Shown here piece by piece: positions 17,794 through 26,957 of a stretch of DNA of 53,909 nucleotides. How positions within the stretch are numbered: the stretch's first letter is position 1; each line of letters opens with the position of its first letter. Under the pieces are notes generated by a model that was not told the DNA's origin, did no database searches, and saw only the letters and a program-made list of their open reading frames with translations. The DNA is from UMGS1975 sp959600905. Its GTDB lineage: Bacteria; Bacillota; Clostridia; Christensenellales; QAND01. Where the stretch lies: NCBI GenBank assembly GCA_959600905.1, contig CAUGNO010000010.1:1-53909 (forward strand), in the 5' to 3' direction. The position numbers and the translations under genes are program-made.

Positions 17794-18753
17794 ATGAAAA
17801 GAATTGGTGTACTTTCCAGCGGCGGCGATACGCCCGGCATGAATGCGGCGATCCGCGCTGTGGTAAAAGTGGCGGCCGAATATGGCATTGAAGTATTTGG
17901 CATCCGTCATGGATATAGGGGCTTGATTGAAGGAGATATGCGCGAGCTTACAACAGACGAGGTGCGCAACATTGCCCATAAAGGCGGTACGATTTTAAAA
18001 ACCGCCCGCTGCAAGGAATTTATGGTAGAGGAAGGGCAGCGCCGCGCACTGTTGACTGCCCAAGCATTTGATTTGGAGGGCATCATCGCCATCGGGGGCG
18101 ACGGTACCATGCATGGCGCCGGCGCGCTCAGTAAAATGGGCATTCCCACCATCACACTGCCGGGCACAATAGACAACGACTTGGCATATACCGACTTTAG
18201 TATCGGTTTCGATACGGCGGTAAACGGCGTGCTCACAGAGCTGATCAAGGTTCGCGATACCATGGTTTCGCATGACCGGATCGGCATTGTAGAGGTAATG
18301 GGCAACAAATGCGGGGACATTGCCTTGCACGCAGGCGTAGCAGGCTCGGCTGACTTTATCTTGCTGCCGGAAATGGAATTTGATATCGATGAAATCTGTG
18401 ATCAGCTCATCAAAAACAACATCCGTAACCGCAAGACCAGCATGATCGTGCTGGCTGAGGGCGCGGGCAAGGGAGACAAGCTGGCTGGGTATATCCGGGA
18501 AAAGACCAAGCTGGAAGTGAAAAGCGTTGTGCTGGGCTATACGCAGCGCGGCGGCAGCCCAACAGGGAAAGACCGCATCCTGGCTACGCGGCTAGGGGGG
18601 CAGGCTGTCTCCCTTTTGGCACAAGGCGTCAGCAACCGCGCCGTAGGCATCCATGATAACAAGGTGCAGAATATGGATATTTACGAAGCGTTGGATGCGG
18701 AAAAACAATTTGATTCGGAGCTTTATACGCTGGGGAAAATCATGGCGCGCTAA
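17794..18753 (+). CDS. pfkA: ATP-dependent 6-phosphofructokinase
   Basis: PfkA phosphorylates fructose 6-phosphate to the 1,6-bisphosphate, the committed step of glycolysis. The protein is 319 residues, the classic bacterial length, with SSGGDTPGMNAAIRA, AIGGDGTMHGA and LPGTIDNDL. Glycine at the GGDGT position and glycine in PGTIDND are the residues of ATP-using enzymes, in contrast to the second phosphofructokinase at 31,645. GGAAGGAG precedes the ATG. It has its own promoter and is closed by a strong terminator. Confidence 0.97.
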   Translation: MKRIGVLSSGGDTPGMNAAIRAVVKVAAEYGIEVFGIRHGYRGLIEGDMRELTTDEVRNIAHKGGTILKTARCKEFMVEEGQRRALLTAQAFDLEGIIAIGGDGTMHGAGALSKMGIPTITLPGTIDNDLAYTDFSIGFDTAVNGVLTELIKVRDTMVSHDRIGIVEVMGNKCGDIALHAGVAGSADFILLPEMEFDIDEICDQLIKNNIRNRKTSMIVLAEGAGKGDKLAGYIREKTKLEVKSVVLGYTQRGGSPTGKDRILATRLGGQAVSLLAQGVSNRAVGIHDNKVQNMDIYEALDAEKQFDSELYTLGKIMAR

Positions 18754-18762
18754 GTTGATATA

Positions 18763-18794
18763 AGGGCGGAACGTTTTCGTTCCGCCCTTTTCTT
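18763..18794 (+). terminator. Strong intrinsic terminator of pfkA
   Basis: AGGGCGGAACG and CGTTCCGCCCT form an 11-bp stem around a TTTT loop, followed by TTTCTT. It starts about 10 nt after the pfkA stop. Confidence 0.9.
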
Positions 18795-18884
18795 ATGGGC
18801 TGGGAAGTTTTTTCATGCCAGCTGCATATGGATGTGATAAAATACCAGCAGAATGATGCAATCAAAACAAAGGGAGTGTTTTGT

Positions 18885-20357
18885 ATGGCTTGGTTTGGAT
18901 GGGTCGTCGTGGCACTGGTGTTTGTGCTCAGTTTTTTTGTTGGCAAAGGGCTTTCGCTAAAAAAAGCGGCGCCGGCGCCAAAGGCAAAGCCTGTAGCGGT
19001 AGACCCGCAGCTGGCAGCAGAGCATCTGGCGGGGGCTTTACGCTGCAAGACCTATGGCCTAGTAACGGAAGACAGCGAAAACATCAAGGAATTCGAAAAG
19101 CTGCAAGCGCATCTTAGGGCTTGTTTTCCGCATGTGTTCCAAACGGTGACGACAGAGGAAGTGAACCGGTGTAGCAGATTATACTGCTGGAAGGGAGACG
19201 GCTCCTCCCAAAAACCTCCGATTTTGCTGATGGCACACCAGGATGTGGTACCGATTGCAGAGGGAACAGAACAGGATTGGAAATATCCGCCTTTTGATGG
19301 CCGCATCGAGGAGGGCTGCGTCTGGGGACGTGGCGCCATCGATATGAAAAACGCCTTGGTGGCCATCTTTGAGGCGATGGAGGCGCTCATCAAGGCGGGG
19401 TTTGTGCCGGATCGAGACGTATACATCTGCAACGGCCATGATGAAGAGCTGATGCTGGATAAGGGCTCGAAAGGCGTAGCGGCGTTATGCAAGAAAAAAG
19501 GACTGCATTTTGAATTTGTCCTCGATGAAGGCAGCAGCTTTGTCGATGGTGAGCAGTTTGGGCTGCCCGGCCAGCTTTGTGCGTGCATCGGTGTATATGA
19601 AAAGGGATATTGCGATGTGCGCATCACTTTGCACGATCAGGCCGGGCACAGCAGCAAGCCTGCGCACCCCACGGCGCTGTCCAGGATGGCAAAAATCATT
19701 GAAACGGTGGAAAACCGTCCGTTCCCGGTACGCCCCACGCGCATCTTTTATGAAATGTACCGCGATGCGGCGCCGTACGGGGGCCTTTGGGGGCGGATCA
19801 AGGCAGCCAATCCAAGTATATTTGGCAAAGGGTTTGTCAATGAGCAGTTGAAAAGCCTGCAAGGCAACGCGTCGCTGCGCACCACAGTAGCTGCCACACA
19901 GATTCAGGCAAGCGATACGCCCAATGTGTTGCCCCATACCGTATGGGCCAATTTCAACTGCCGGCTTAATCCAGGCGATACTCGGCAGGAGCTGGTAGAG
20001 TTTTTCCAGGAGATTGCAGGACCGGATTGCGAAGTAGCCTTGCCCACCTCCTTTGAGGCAAGCAAGATTGCACGCACAAATTCACGGGCTTACCAGGCCA
20101 TTTCCCAGGCTGTACGGCAAGTTTACGGAGAGATCCCGGTTGTTCCTTCTGTCTTTTTTGCCAGTACGGACAGCCAGTATTTCAACGACCTTGCTGACGA
20201 TGTATATAAACACATGCCGTTTATCAGCAACTTGAAATATACGACAACGATGCACGCTACCAATGAGCGTATCGATGTAGAGAGCTTTGCACAAGGCGTA
20301 CAGTTTTACGCGCAGCTGTTGCAAAATGTATGCAGCCAAACCGGGCAGGCAGGCTAA
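18885..20357 (+). CDS. M20-family zinc metallopeptidase with membrane anchor
   Basis: A 490-residue M20/ArgE-type peptidase with an N-terminal membrane segment (MAWFGWVVVALVFVLSFFVG) that would hold the enzyme at the membrane. Metal and catalytic motifs: LLMAHQDVVP (His-x-Asp), GRGAIDMKN, GHDEE and the late MHATNERID. The full form resembles Gly-X carboxypeptidase/PM20D1-like proteins, which cleave N-acylated amino acids or dipeptides; the substrate is not known here. ATG at 18885 follows AAAGGGAG by 8 nt. The next gene is a second M20 peptidase 17 nt downstream. Confidence 0.88.
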   Translation: MAWFGWVVVALVFVLSFFVGKGLSLKKAAPAPKAKPVAVDPQLAAEHLAGALRCKTYGLVTEDSENIKEFEKLQAHLRACFPHVFQTVTTEEVNRCSRLYCWKGDGSSQKPPILLMAHQDVVPIAEGTEQDWKYPPFDGRIEEGCVWGRGAIDMKNALVAIFEAMEALIKAGFVPDRDVYICNGHDEELMLDKGSKGVAALCKKKGLHFEFVLDEGSSFVDGEQFGLPGQLCACIGVYEKGYCDVRITLHDQAGHSSKPAHPTALSRMAKIIETVENRPFPVRPTRIFYEMYRDAAPYGGLWGRIKAANPSIFGKGFVNEQLKSLQGNASLRTTVAATQIQASDTPNVLPHTVWANFNCRLNPGDTRQELVEFFQEIAGPDCEVALPTSFEASKIARTNSRAYQAISQAVRQVYGEIPVVPSVFFASTDSQYFNDLADDVYKHMPFISNLKYTTTMHATNERIDVESFAQGVQFYAQLLQNVCSQTGQAG

Positions 20358-20374
20358 GAGTGGAGGGCAAAATC

Positions 20375-21733
20375 ATGGAAAAGCAGATTCAGATTCCCGG
20401 CCAAGCAGAGATCGCAGCGCATTTGTCTGGGATGATTCCTTTTGATACCATTGCATACCGCGATCAGTCTAAGACCAAAGGCGAACCTTTTTTTGCCTTG
20501 CATGCTTATTTGGAAAAGACTTATCCTTTGGTGCATGAAAACATGGAAAAACAGGTGATTGGCGATTATTCTCTATTGTTTTGCTGGAAAGGGCACAACA
20601 GCGAGAAAAAGCCAATTCTGCTGATGGCGCATCAGGATGTAGTGCCTGTGCCGTCTGAAACGTTGGATCAGTGGAAATATCCACCGTTTGAAGGCGTACT
20701 GGCAGAGGGTAAGGTCTGGGGACGTGGCTCCCTGGACTGTAAAAATATGCTCTGCTGTGAACTAGAGGCAGCGGAAGCGCTGCTAAAACAAGGCTATGTG
20801 CCGGAGAGAGATGTTTACTTTGCTTTTGGCCATGATGAAGAAAGCGGCGGGTTCAACGGAATGACGGCCGTTGCGGCTTATCTAAAGGAAAAGGGCGTCT
20901 TTCTGGAATTTGTTTTGGATGAGGGTTCGGGTTATGTAGAGGGGGAAAAGCGTCATTGCCCTGGCCATACGGTTGCTGAAATTGGGATTTTTGAAAAAGG
21001 ATATGCAGACCTAAAGCTGACTGTGCAGTCTCCAGGCGGGCATGCGTCTCGGCCAGGCCCGTCTACCGCATTGGGAATCTTGGCCAAAGCCATCAATGCG
21101 CTGGAGGAGAATCAATTTCCATTCTCTGTACCCGATCCGGTCAAATGGCATTATCAAGCGCTGCTGCCTTATCTTGAAGCGGGAGAGGAAAAAAATCAGG
21201 TAGAGCAGATGGAGGAAAACCCTGTTGCGTTTGCGCAATATCTCAGCCAGACCCCCAAAGGCAATGCAATGGTACGGACGACCACAGCGCCAACGATGGC
21301 AAATGCCAGCATTCGGCCCAACGTACTGCCGACACAGGCACAGGCAGTTGTAAATTTTAGGCTCAACCCAGATACCTCCTGCGAAGCATTGCTGGCGCAC
21401 TGCAAAAAAGCAATTGGCAATCCCAAAGTATCGTTGGCACTGCTAAGAGGAGAAGAGCCATCTAAAATCACATCGGTGGAGGGGAAAGCATATAAGGCCT
21501 TGTGCAATGTTATACAGCAGGTTCATCCCGGCTGCATCACAGCGCCAGTGCCTGTTTTGGGGGCAACGGATAGCCGCAAGTTTGAGGGAATCTGTGATGA
21601 TATCTTTCGTTTTACGCCGCTGGACAATCAGGGCTTGGGCTGTACGGTGCATGGCGTTAACGAAGCGATGCCCGTCGAATCACTGGAGGAAGGAGTTCGT
21701 TTCTTTGTTGCGCTGATTCAACAGATGTGTTAA
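20375..21733 (+). CDS. M20-family zinc metallopeptidase, cytoplasmic paralogue
   Basis: A 452-residue paralogue of the preceding gene: LLMAHQDVVPVPSE, WGRGSLDCKNM, GHDEESGG, and the terminal HGVNEAMPVESL carry the same metal-binding and catalytic positions. It lacks the N-terminal membrane segment, so the pair may act on similar substrates on two sides of, or at, the membrane. RBS GTGGAGG lies upstream of the ATG at 20375. The two genes probably arose by tandem duplication, though clear divergence shows it is not recent. Confidence 0.88.
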   Translation: MEKQIQIPGQAEIAAHLSGMIPFDTIAYRDQSKTKGEPFFALHAYLEKTYPLVHENMEKQVIGDYSLLFCWKGHNSEKKPILLMAHQDVVPVPSETLDQWKYPPFEGVLAEGKVWGRGSLDCKNMLCCELEAAEALLKQGYVPERDVYFAFGHDEESGGFNGMTAVAAYLKEKGVFLEFVLDEGSGYVEGEKRHCPGHTVAEIGIFEKGYADLKLTVQSPGGHASRPGPSTALGILAKAINALEENQFPFSVPDPVKWHYQALLPYLEAGEEKNQVEQMEENPVAFAQYLSQTPKGNAMVRTTTAPTMANASIRPNVLPTQAQAVVNFRLNPDTSCEALLAHCKKAIGNPKVSLALLRGEEPSKITSVEGKAYKALCNVIQQVHPGCITAPVPVLGATDSRKFEGICDDIFRFTPLDNQGLGCTVHGVNEAMPVESLEEGVRFFVALIQQMC

Positions 21734-21786
21734 AATTTCAACCTGCTTTTGCAAAGGTGAAGGAATTGTAAGAAAACGGAATTTTG

Positions 21787-21815
21787 TTGAAATTGATGTT
21801 CTTTTCATATACAAT
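21787..21815 (+). promoter_or_regulatory. Sigma-A type promoter of degV
   Basis: TTGAAA at 21787-21792 and TACAAT at 21810-21815 with a 17-nt spacer, 49 nt before the degV start. Confidence 0.75.
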
Positions 21816-21863
21816 AAAAGAAATTCACTCCTGTGAATTAGGGAAATTATGGAGGAGAAGACG

Positions 21864-22733
21864 ATGAGAGATTACATCATTGCAACGGATTCGGACTCCG
21901 AATTGTTGTATGCGTATGCTCAAGAAATGCAAATTCCTGTGTTTGCTATGCCTGTGAGCCTGGATGGCAAGGACTACGATTTTGATTTGGATATTGAAGG
22001 AAAGTTTCCTACTTTTTTTGAGGACTTAAAGAATGGCTCAAAGGTTTCTACATCTGCCAAATCACCGTGGGAGATCAAACAATGGTTTTTGCAGCTGCTG
22101 GAATCGGGCAAAGATATCTTATATATTAGCTTTTCCAACCAGTTGAGTGTGCACTTTAGCAACTGTCAGCAGGCAGTGGCGGAGATCAAAGAGGAAAAAC
22201 CGGAAGCACGAATTGTGTTGGTGGATTCGCTGACCATCTCTGCCGGGCAATCGTTGCTGATTCGCCGAGCCTTAAAGCTGCAACAGGACGGGAAGAGCCT
22301 GGATGAAGTGGCTGCGTATCTAGAGGAGAACAAGCTGCGCAGCTGCGTTTTGTTCACCGTAGACGATCTGAACTACTTGAAGCGGGGCGGCCGTTTGTCC
22401 GGAGGCGCTGCCTTTGTGGGAACGGTATTGGATCTAAAGCCCATCGTACATGTAACGGATGATGGCAAGCTGGTACCTACGGAAAAATGCAAGGGCCGTA
22501 AAAAAGCTTGGCGTCGCATGGCGGAGCTTGCTGCGGATCGTTTTGATTATGGTGATCCTGACAACGAGATCATCATCTTGTATGCAGAGCTAGAGGATGG
22601 CAAAGCATTTGAGGAGATCTTAAAGCAGACCTGTGGTGACGTAAAGACAATGCTATGGAAGGTGGGCCCGGTCATCGGTGGGCATGCAGGTCCTGGCGTA
22701 GTCGGAATGTCGTTTTTTGGCAGCCCCAGATAA
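21864..22733 (+). CDS. DegV-family fatty-acid-binding protein
   Basis: DegV/FakB proteins bind a fatty acid and present it to the kinase FakA for incorporation into phospholipid. Hallmarks are IATDSDSELL at the start, KVSTSAKSP (the Ser/Thr cluster near the carboxylate), SFSNQLS, VDSLTISAG and LNYLKRGGRLSGGAAF, and the terminal PVIGGHAGPGVVG. At 289 residues it has family length. No fakA gene is nearby. ATG at 21864 follows GGAGGAG. Confidence 0.92.
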   Translation: MRDYIIATDSDSELLYAYAQEMQIPVFAMPVSLDGKDYDFDLDIEGKFPTFFEDLKNGSKVSTSAKSPWEIKQWFLQLLESGKDILYISFSNQLSVHFSNCQQAVAEIKEEKPEARIVLVDSLTISAGQSLLIRRALKLQQDGKSLDEVAAYLEENKLRSCVLFTVDDLNYLKRGGRLSGGAAFVGTVLDLKPIVHVTDDGKLVPTEKCKGRKKAWRRMAELAADRFDYGDPDNEIIILYAELEDGKAFEEILKQTCGDVKTMLWKVGPVIGGHAGPGVVGMSFFGSPR

Positions 22734-22740
22734 AAAAGGA

Positions 22741-22769
22741 AAAAGCCGGCACAAGGTGCCGGTTTTTTT
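22741..22769 (+). terminator. Intrinsic terminator of degV
   Basis: GCCGGCAC and GTGCCGGT make the stem around a three-base loop, followed by seven T residues. Confidence 0.9.
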
Positions 22770-22788
22770 ATGGACTTGCAGCGCAAGA

Positions 22789-22818
22789 TTTACACCGGCC
22801 TGCTAAATATGGTATAAA
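22789..22818 (+). promoter_or_regulatory. Promoter of dnaX-ebfC-recR
   Basis: TTTACA at 22789-22794 and TATAAA at 22813-22818, spacer 18 nt; the transcript would start about 20-25 nt before the dnaX TTG start. Confidence 0.65.
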
Positions 22819-22848
22819 AAGAACAGATGCGGAAAGGAAAACGGAAGA

Positions 22849-24456
22849 TTGTATGTAGCGTTTTATCGAAGATACCGGCCTAGGCTTTTTTCAGAGGTTA
22901 TTGGCCAGGAACCGATCATTCAAACCTTGAAGAACCAGGTAGCTTCGGGCCATGTTTCTCATGCCTATCTATTTTGCGGCTCTAGGGGGACAGGGAAGAC
23001 CAGCACGGCTAAGATTTTGGCTAGGGCCATCAACTGCCAATCGCCGATAGAAGGAGAACCCTGCGGCCAGTGCCCGGTATGCCGCATGTCGGAAGAGGAG
23101 CTTGCAGTAGATATTTTGGAGATCGATGCGGCCAGCAACAATGGTGTGGATGAGATTCGTGATCTTAGGGAAAAGGTGCGGTATGCGCCGGCTGTTGGAA
23201 AATATAAGGTTTATATCATAGACGAGGTGCACATGCTGAGTACAGGAGCGTTTAACGCGCTGCTGAAAACCTTGGAGGAGCCTCCGGCCCATGCGGTATT
23301 TATCTTGGCCACAACCGAGACGCATAAGCTGCCTGCTACGATTCTATCCAGATGCCAACGCTTTGATTTTAAGCGGCTGCCGGAGTCGCTGCTTGTACAG
23401 CAGATGGAAAAGGTGCTGTCGGAGGAAGGCATACAGGCGGATCGTCAGGCGCTGGCGCTCATTGCAAGCCAAGCGCAAGGCGGTATGAGGGATGCATTGA
23501 GCCTGCTGGATCAGTGCGCAGGCATGTCCGGCGGAGAAATTACCCTGGAAAAAGCACAGCAAGTCTTAGGCGCAGCGGGCAGTGATCAGGTAGAACGCAT
23601 GGCACAAAGCATAGCGGATCGTCAGGTAAGGCAGACGCTTGCGCAGCTGCAACAAATTTACGACAATGGAGCGGACCTTTCGGTATTTGTACGGGAAATG
23701 ATCGACTATTATCGGGAGCGGATGATAGAATGTGCAGAGCAGACGGAAGGACAGTGGGCCATGGAAGCGATGCTGTTGCTGGCGCAGGCAGAGACGGATA
23801 TGAAGCTGTCTCCTCGGCCCAAAACGCAGCTGGAGGCTGCGCTGGTAAAGCTTTGTGTCCCTAAAATGAGCCAAGGAGAGGTGCAGCTGTTAAAGCGCAT
23901 TGAGGCCCTGGAAAAAGCGGTGCAGCATGGACAGCAGATGCCAGCGGTCCGGCGGCCAGCGCCTATGATAGAAACAATGCAGGCTGATGAGCAGGCCCCG
24001 CCTTGGGAAGAAGTGCCGCCTCCGGAAGAGGATCTGCCGCCTTGGGAACAGCCGGCACCGGCTCCCCGGCCAAAAGGGCCGGCCCCCAAAAAACAAAAGG
24101 AAACACCGGAAAAACCTGCCCCAGCACCATCGCGGGAAGAGGATTTGTTGGATACGATTTTTGCCATCTTTTCGAAAAAACAGCCGGGTGCTGCTTACTT
24201 TTTAAAGCGCGCTGAAAAGGCATGGGAAGATGGTTCGCAGCTCTGGCTGCAATTTGATCCTATCAATGAAAACCTGGTGCAGGCACTCCGCCAATTTCAG
24301 CAGGATCTGGAACAGTCGGCGGAGCAGGCACTGGGACACAAAGTAGAAATACAATTCAAACTCAACACCCCTGAACAAGAAACCAAGCCGGATATGCAGG
24401 ATGTATTGAAACAAGCACAGCAAGCATTTGGCTTGGAAATTGAAATAGAAGAATAG
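22849..24456 (+). CDS. dnaX: DNA polymerase III subunits gamma/tau
   Basis: The clamp-loader ATPase. N-terminal AAA+ module: P-loop GSRGTGKTSTAK, zinc-binding cysteines in CGQCPVCRM, Walker B YIIDEVHMLS, sensor 1 ATTETHKLP and ILSRCQRFDFKRL. A Pro-rich linker (about residues 365-430) leads to a tau-type C-terminal domain that contacts the polymerase. Start is TTG at 22849, directly before the conserved YVAFYRRYRP; GGAAAGG lies 11 nt upstream. It heads the dnaX-ebfC-recR unit known from Bacillus. Confidence 0.96.
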   Translation: MYVAFYRRYRPRLFSEVIGQEPIIQTLKNQVASGHVSHAYLFCGSRGTGKTSTAKILARAINCQSPIEGEPCGQCPVCRMSEEELAVDILEIDAASNNGVDEIRDLREKVRYAPAVGKYKVYIIDEVHMLSTGAFNALLKTLEEPPAHAVFILATTETHKLPATILSRCQRFDFKRLPESLLVQQMEKVLSEEGIQADRQALALIASQAQGGMRDALSLLDQCAGMSGGEITLEKAQQVLGAAGSDQVERMAQSIADRQVRQTLAQLQQIYDNGADLSVFVREMIDYYRERMIECAEQTEGQWAMEAMLLLAQAETDMKLSPRPKTQLEAALVKLCVPKMSQGEVQLLKRIEALEKAVQHGQQMPAVRRPAPMIETMQADEQAPPWEEVPPPEEDLPPWEQPAPAPRPKGPAPKKQKETPEKPAPAPSREEDLLDTIFAIFSKKQPGAAYFLKRAEKAWEDGSQLWLQFDPINENLVQALRQFQQDLEQSAEQALGHKVEIQFKLNTPEQETKPDMQDVLKQAQQAFGLEIEIEE

Positions 24457-24472
24457 AAAAGAGGAAAACAAA

Positions 24473-24799
24473 ATGGCAAGAGGCGGAATGGGCAATATAC
24501 AGCAGCTGATGCAGCAAGCACAGCGTATGCAGCAGCAAATGGCGCAAAAGCAGGCTGAGCTCGCAGAAAAAACTGTGACGGCGCAGAGCGGTGGCGGTAT
24601 GGTAACGGCAACGGTGAACGGTGCGCATGAACTGTTGGAGCTTTCCATCGATCCGGATGTGATCGATCCGGAGGATAAAGAAATGCTGGAAGATATGGTT
24701 GTGGCTGCGGTAAACCAGGCCATGCAGCAGGCAGAGGAGATGGCGCAGCAGGAGCTGGGCAAGCTGGCGGGCGGTATGAATATCCCAGGGCTGCGTTAA
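24473..24799 (+). CDS. YbaB/EbfC-family nucleoid-associated protein
   Basis: A 108-residue protein with a Gly/Met/Gln-rich N-terminus (MGNIQQLMQQAQRMQQQMA) and the family core VTAQSGGGMVTATVNGAHELLELSIDPDVIDPEDKEMLEDMVVAAVNQA. Members form tweezer-like dimers that bind DNA; a link to DNA repair is suspected because the gene is nearly always beside recR, as here (1-nt gap). Confidence 0.95.
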   Translation: MARGGMGNIQQLMQQAQRMQQQMAQKQAELAEKTVTAQSGGGMVTATVNGAHELLELSIDPDVIDPEDKEMLEDMVVAAVNQAMQQAEEMAQQELGKLAGGMNIPGLR

Positions 24800-24800
24800 C

Positions 24801-25397
24801 ATGAGCTACGTTATAGAATCACTCTCGCTGCTGACAGAACAGCTGGCAAAGCTGCCCGGTATCGGAGGAAAGACTGCCCAGCGGCTGGCCTATCATATCC
24901 TGACGATGCCAAAGGCCAAGGCAAAGGAACTGGCGGCCAGCATTTTGACTGCTACGGAGCATGCCAGGTTTTGCAGCGTATGCGGTAACCTAACCGATCA
25001 GGACCCATGCAGCATTTGTACAGATGCCACAAGGGATGGCTCGGTTCTATGTGTCGTGCGGGATGCTAGGGATGTTATGGCCATGGAGCGTGGGCGCGTA
25101 TTTCGTGGTAAATACCATGTGTTGGGCGGCGCGCTTTCGCCCATGGATGGCATTGGCCCGGATCAGCTGCGCATCAAGGAGCTGTTGGCGCGCTTAGAAG
25201 GCGTAGACGAAGTGGTGATCGCCACCAATCCGGATGTAGAGGGGGAGGCAACAGCTGTATATCTGTGGCGCTTGCTGAGCCCTATGGGGATTCGGGTTTC
25301 CAGGATCGCACATGGTGTTCCGGTAGGCGGAGATTTGGAATACACCGACGATGTGACTTTGCAAAAGGCCATGGAGGGCCGGCGAATCATGGAATAA
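24801..25397 (+). CDS. recR: Recombination mediator RecR
   Basis: RecR works with RecO/RecF to load RecA on single-stranded gaps. Domain order: HhH (LAKLPGIGGKTAQRLAYHIL), C4 zinc finger (CSVCGNLTDQDPCSIC), Toprim (LCVVRDARDVMAME, PDVEGEATAVYLWRLL) and the C-terminal GVPVGGDLEYTDDVTL. 198 residues is the standard length. It ends in a bidirectional terminator shared with the minus-strand gene that follows. Confidence 0.97.
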   Translation: MSYVIESLSLLTEQLAKLPGIGGKTAQRLAYHILTMPKAKAKELAASILTATEHARFCSVCGNLTDQDPCSICTDATRDGSVLCVVRDARDVMAMERGRVFRGKYHVLGGALSPMDGIGPDQLRIKELLARLEGVDEVVIATNPDVEGEATAVYLWRLLSPMGIRVSRIAHGVPVGGDLEYTDDVTLQKAMEGRRIME

Positions 25398-25430
25398 AAA
25401 AGCCCTGCTTTGTCAGGGCTTTTTCTTTTC
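25396..25430. terminator. Bidirectional intrinsic terminator between recR and the SGNH gene
   Basis: AAAAAGCCCTG (25397-25407) pairs with CAGGGCTTTTT (25414-25424). There is an A run on one side and a T run on the other, so it can end transcripts from both directions. The stem includes the stop codon of the minus-strand gene. Confidence 0.85.
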
Positions 25431-26114
25431 TAAAGGATGTGCGGCAAACTCTGCAAATGACTGATAGATAAGCTGATACCCTTTTTCATTGGGGTGGATG
25501 CCGTCTTGGCATAAAAGCTGTTGATAACAGCGCTTATCCAAAAAGGCAGAGCGAATATCCACCAAGGGGCAGTGGGTTTGATAGGAAAGCTTCAATACGC
25601 TTTCGGAATACAGTTCCTGATATCGGTAGATCATCTGTATATCGCCCAGCCAGGATAGAATAGGCGCACGGTCTAGGCGGCCTTTTTCGGTAAACCATGC
25701 AAAATACCGCTCAGCATCGATGGGAGGCAGCGTAATGAGTATGGGAAGGACATCCCGGGCCCGTAAGTCTTCGATCATCTGCTGAAAGACAGCTGTAAAT
25801 TTGCATAGCGGGGTATGCGGATGGTGCTCCTGTTTGGGGGCCAAGGCCACCTCCTGCCAGCCGTGATCGCAGTCGTTGCCGCCATATTCCAGCAAAGCTA
25901 TGCTGTGGGGGCGTAGTTTTTGCAGATTAGCCTGTAAGATACGATATCCTTTTTCAATGGTAGAGCCAAACTTAGCATGGTTTAGCACATGAAAGGGGTA
26001 CTGTTGTTGAAATTTTTCCATCCATTGAGGGGCAGTAAACCGATAACGCTGTGTTTTCGGATCCAACAGCGTGGCTTTCATAATAGAAGTACCGAAGATA
26101 TGCACATCAGTCAT
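25413..26114 (-). CDS. SGNH/GDSL-type hydrolase
   Basis: A 233-residue lipase/esterase-fold hydrolase. Block I reads IFGTSIMKA (GTS in place of GDS, with the nucleophilic serine kept), block III is EYGGNDCD with the oxyanion Asn, and block V is DGIHPNEKGY with the catalytic Asp-His pair. The substrate is unknown; relatives act on acyl esters of lipids or carbohydrates. It lies on the opposite strand between recR and the DUF2508-bofA pair that normally follows recR, so it is probably a local insertion. GAGG lies about 10 nt before the ATG. Confidence 0.85.
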   Translation of the reverse strand: MTDVHIFGTSIMKATLLDPKTQRYRFTAPQWMEKFQQQYPFHVLNHAKFGSTIEKGYRILQANLQKLRPHSIALLEYGGNDCDHGWQEVALAPKQEHHPHTPLCKFTAVFQQMIEDLRARDVLPILITLPPIDAERYFAWFTEKGRLDRAPILSWLGDIQMIYRYQELYSESVLKLSYQTHCPLVDIRSAFLDKRCYQQLLCQDGIHPNEKGYQLIYQSFAEFAAHPLEKKKP

Positions 26115-26201
26115 AGCACAAGCCCTCTTTACCTTACATTTAGTTTATAAAACTATATTATCTTATATTAATAAACATTTCAAGCAATGAATGTATAAAT
26201 A

Positions 26202-26230
26202 TTGTGAAGCTTTTTTTACCATGTTATACT
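26202..26230 (+). promoter_or_regulatory. Promoter of the DUF1836 gene
   Basis: TTGTGA at 26202-26207 and TATACT at 26225-26230, spacer 17 nt, 24 nt upstream of the start codon. Confidence 0.7.
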
Positions 26231-26253
26231 ATTGCCAAAAGGAGGACGGATTT

Positions 26254-26784
26254 ATGCAGTCAAAACATGACCTCGGGTTTACAGACATTGCGCAATATCA
26301 TTGCCTTCGATGGGCGGAGCTGCCGGATCTGGCTCTGTATATGGATCAGGTGCTTACCATTTTAGAAAAGCAGCTTTGCCTGATTGCGTGCGGGCCGGAG
26401 GATAAGAACCTGACCAGCACGATGATCAATAACTATGTAAAACATAAGGTGATCCCGGCACCGGTGAAGAAAAAATATGAAAAAGAGCATCTGGCAAACT
26501 TGACAATGGTCTGCATTGCAAAGCAAGTGCTTAGCCTTTCTGAAATACAAGGGATGATGGAAAAATTAAGAGCAGCAGAAAATATAGAGACACTGTATGA
26601 TAGATTTTGCTATATTTTGGAAAAAAAGTTAAGGCAGACCTTTGGAAACCAATTGATGCTGGAAGAATCAAAGGAAGAGACCCCCAATATGCTTGAGGCA
26701 TTGGCGGGCGCGTTTGCCAACAAGCTGTACCTGCAAATGCTGCTGGTGCAGCAGACTACGGAAAAGGGAAAAAAGGCCGAATGA
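26254..26784 (+). CDS. DUF1836-domain protein
   Basis: A 176-residue protein carrying the DUF1836 core: LTSTMINNYVKHKVIPAPVKKKYEKEHLANLTMVCIAKQVLSLSEI, which reads like a MerR-type winged helix-turn-helix and is thought to bind DNA. The remainder is helical. A transcriptional role is plausible but unproved. AGGAGG stands 7-8 nt before ATG 26254; the upstream in-frame ATG at 26191 lies before the promoter. Confidence 0.85.
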   Translation: MQSKHDLGFTDIAQYHCLRWAELPDLALYMDQVLTILEKQLCLIACGPEDKNLTSTMINNYVKHKVIPAPVKKKYEKEHLANLTMVCIAKQVLSLSEIQGMMEKLRAAENIETLYDRFCYILEKKLRQTFGNQLMLEESKEETPNMLEALAGAFANKLYLQMLLVQQTTEKGKKAE

Positions 26785-26802
26785 TACATTCGGCCTTTTT
26801 TC
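26769..26802 (+). terminator. Terminator overlapping the DUF1836 stop codon
   Basis: AAAAAAGGCCGAATG and CATTCGGCCTTTTTT form a 15-bp stem around ATA; the TGA stop lies in the stem and loop. Confidence 0.9.
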
Positions 26803-26957
26803 TTGTACAAGGGAAGGCTTCCTGGTAGATAACGACCATAGCAGATGGAAGCGCACACGCATTGTACAAAGAATGGAGAGTTTTGTGGATTTATGCCTAT
26901 GCGTATAAAGAGGACCTTTTTGGATATACTTGGAAAAAACAAAAAGGAGGCCCTCGT

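Noticed and set aside
24080..24100. A-rich stretch in dnaX as a programmed frameshift site (gamma subunit)
   Set aside because: The zero-frame codons are CCC AAA AAA CAA, which do not form the X-XXY-YYZ heptamer, and no stimulatory hairpin is evident.
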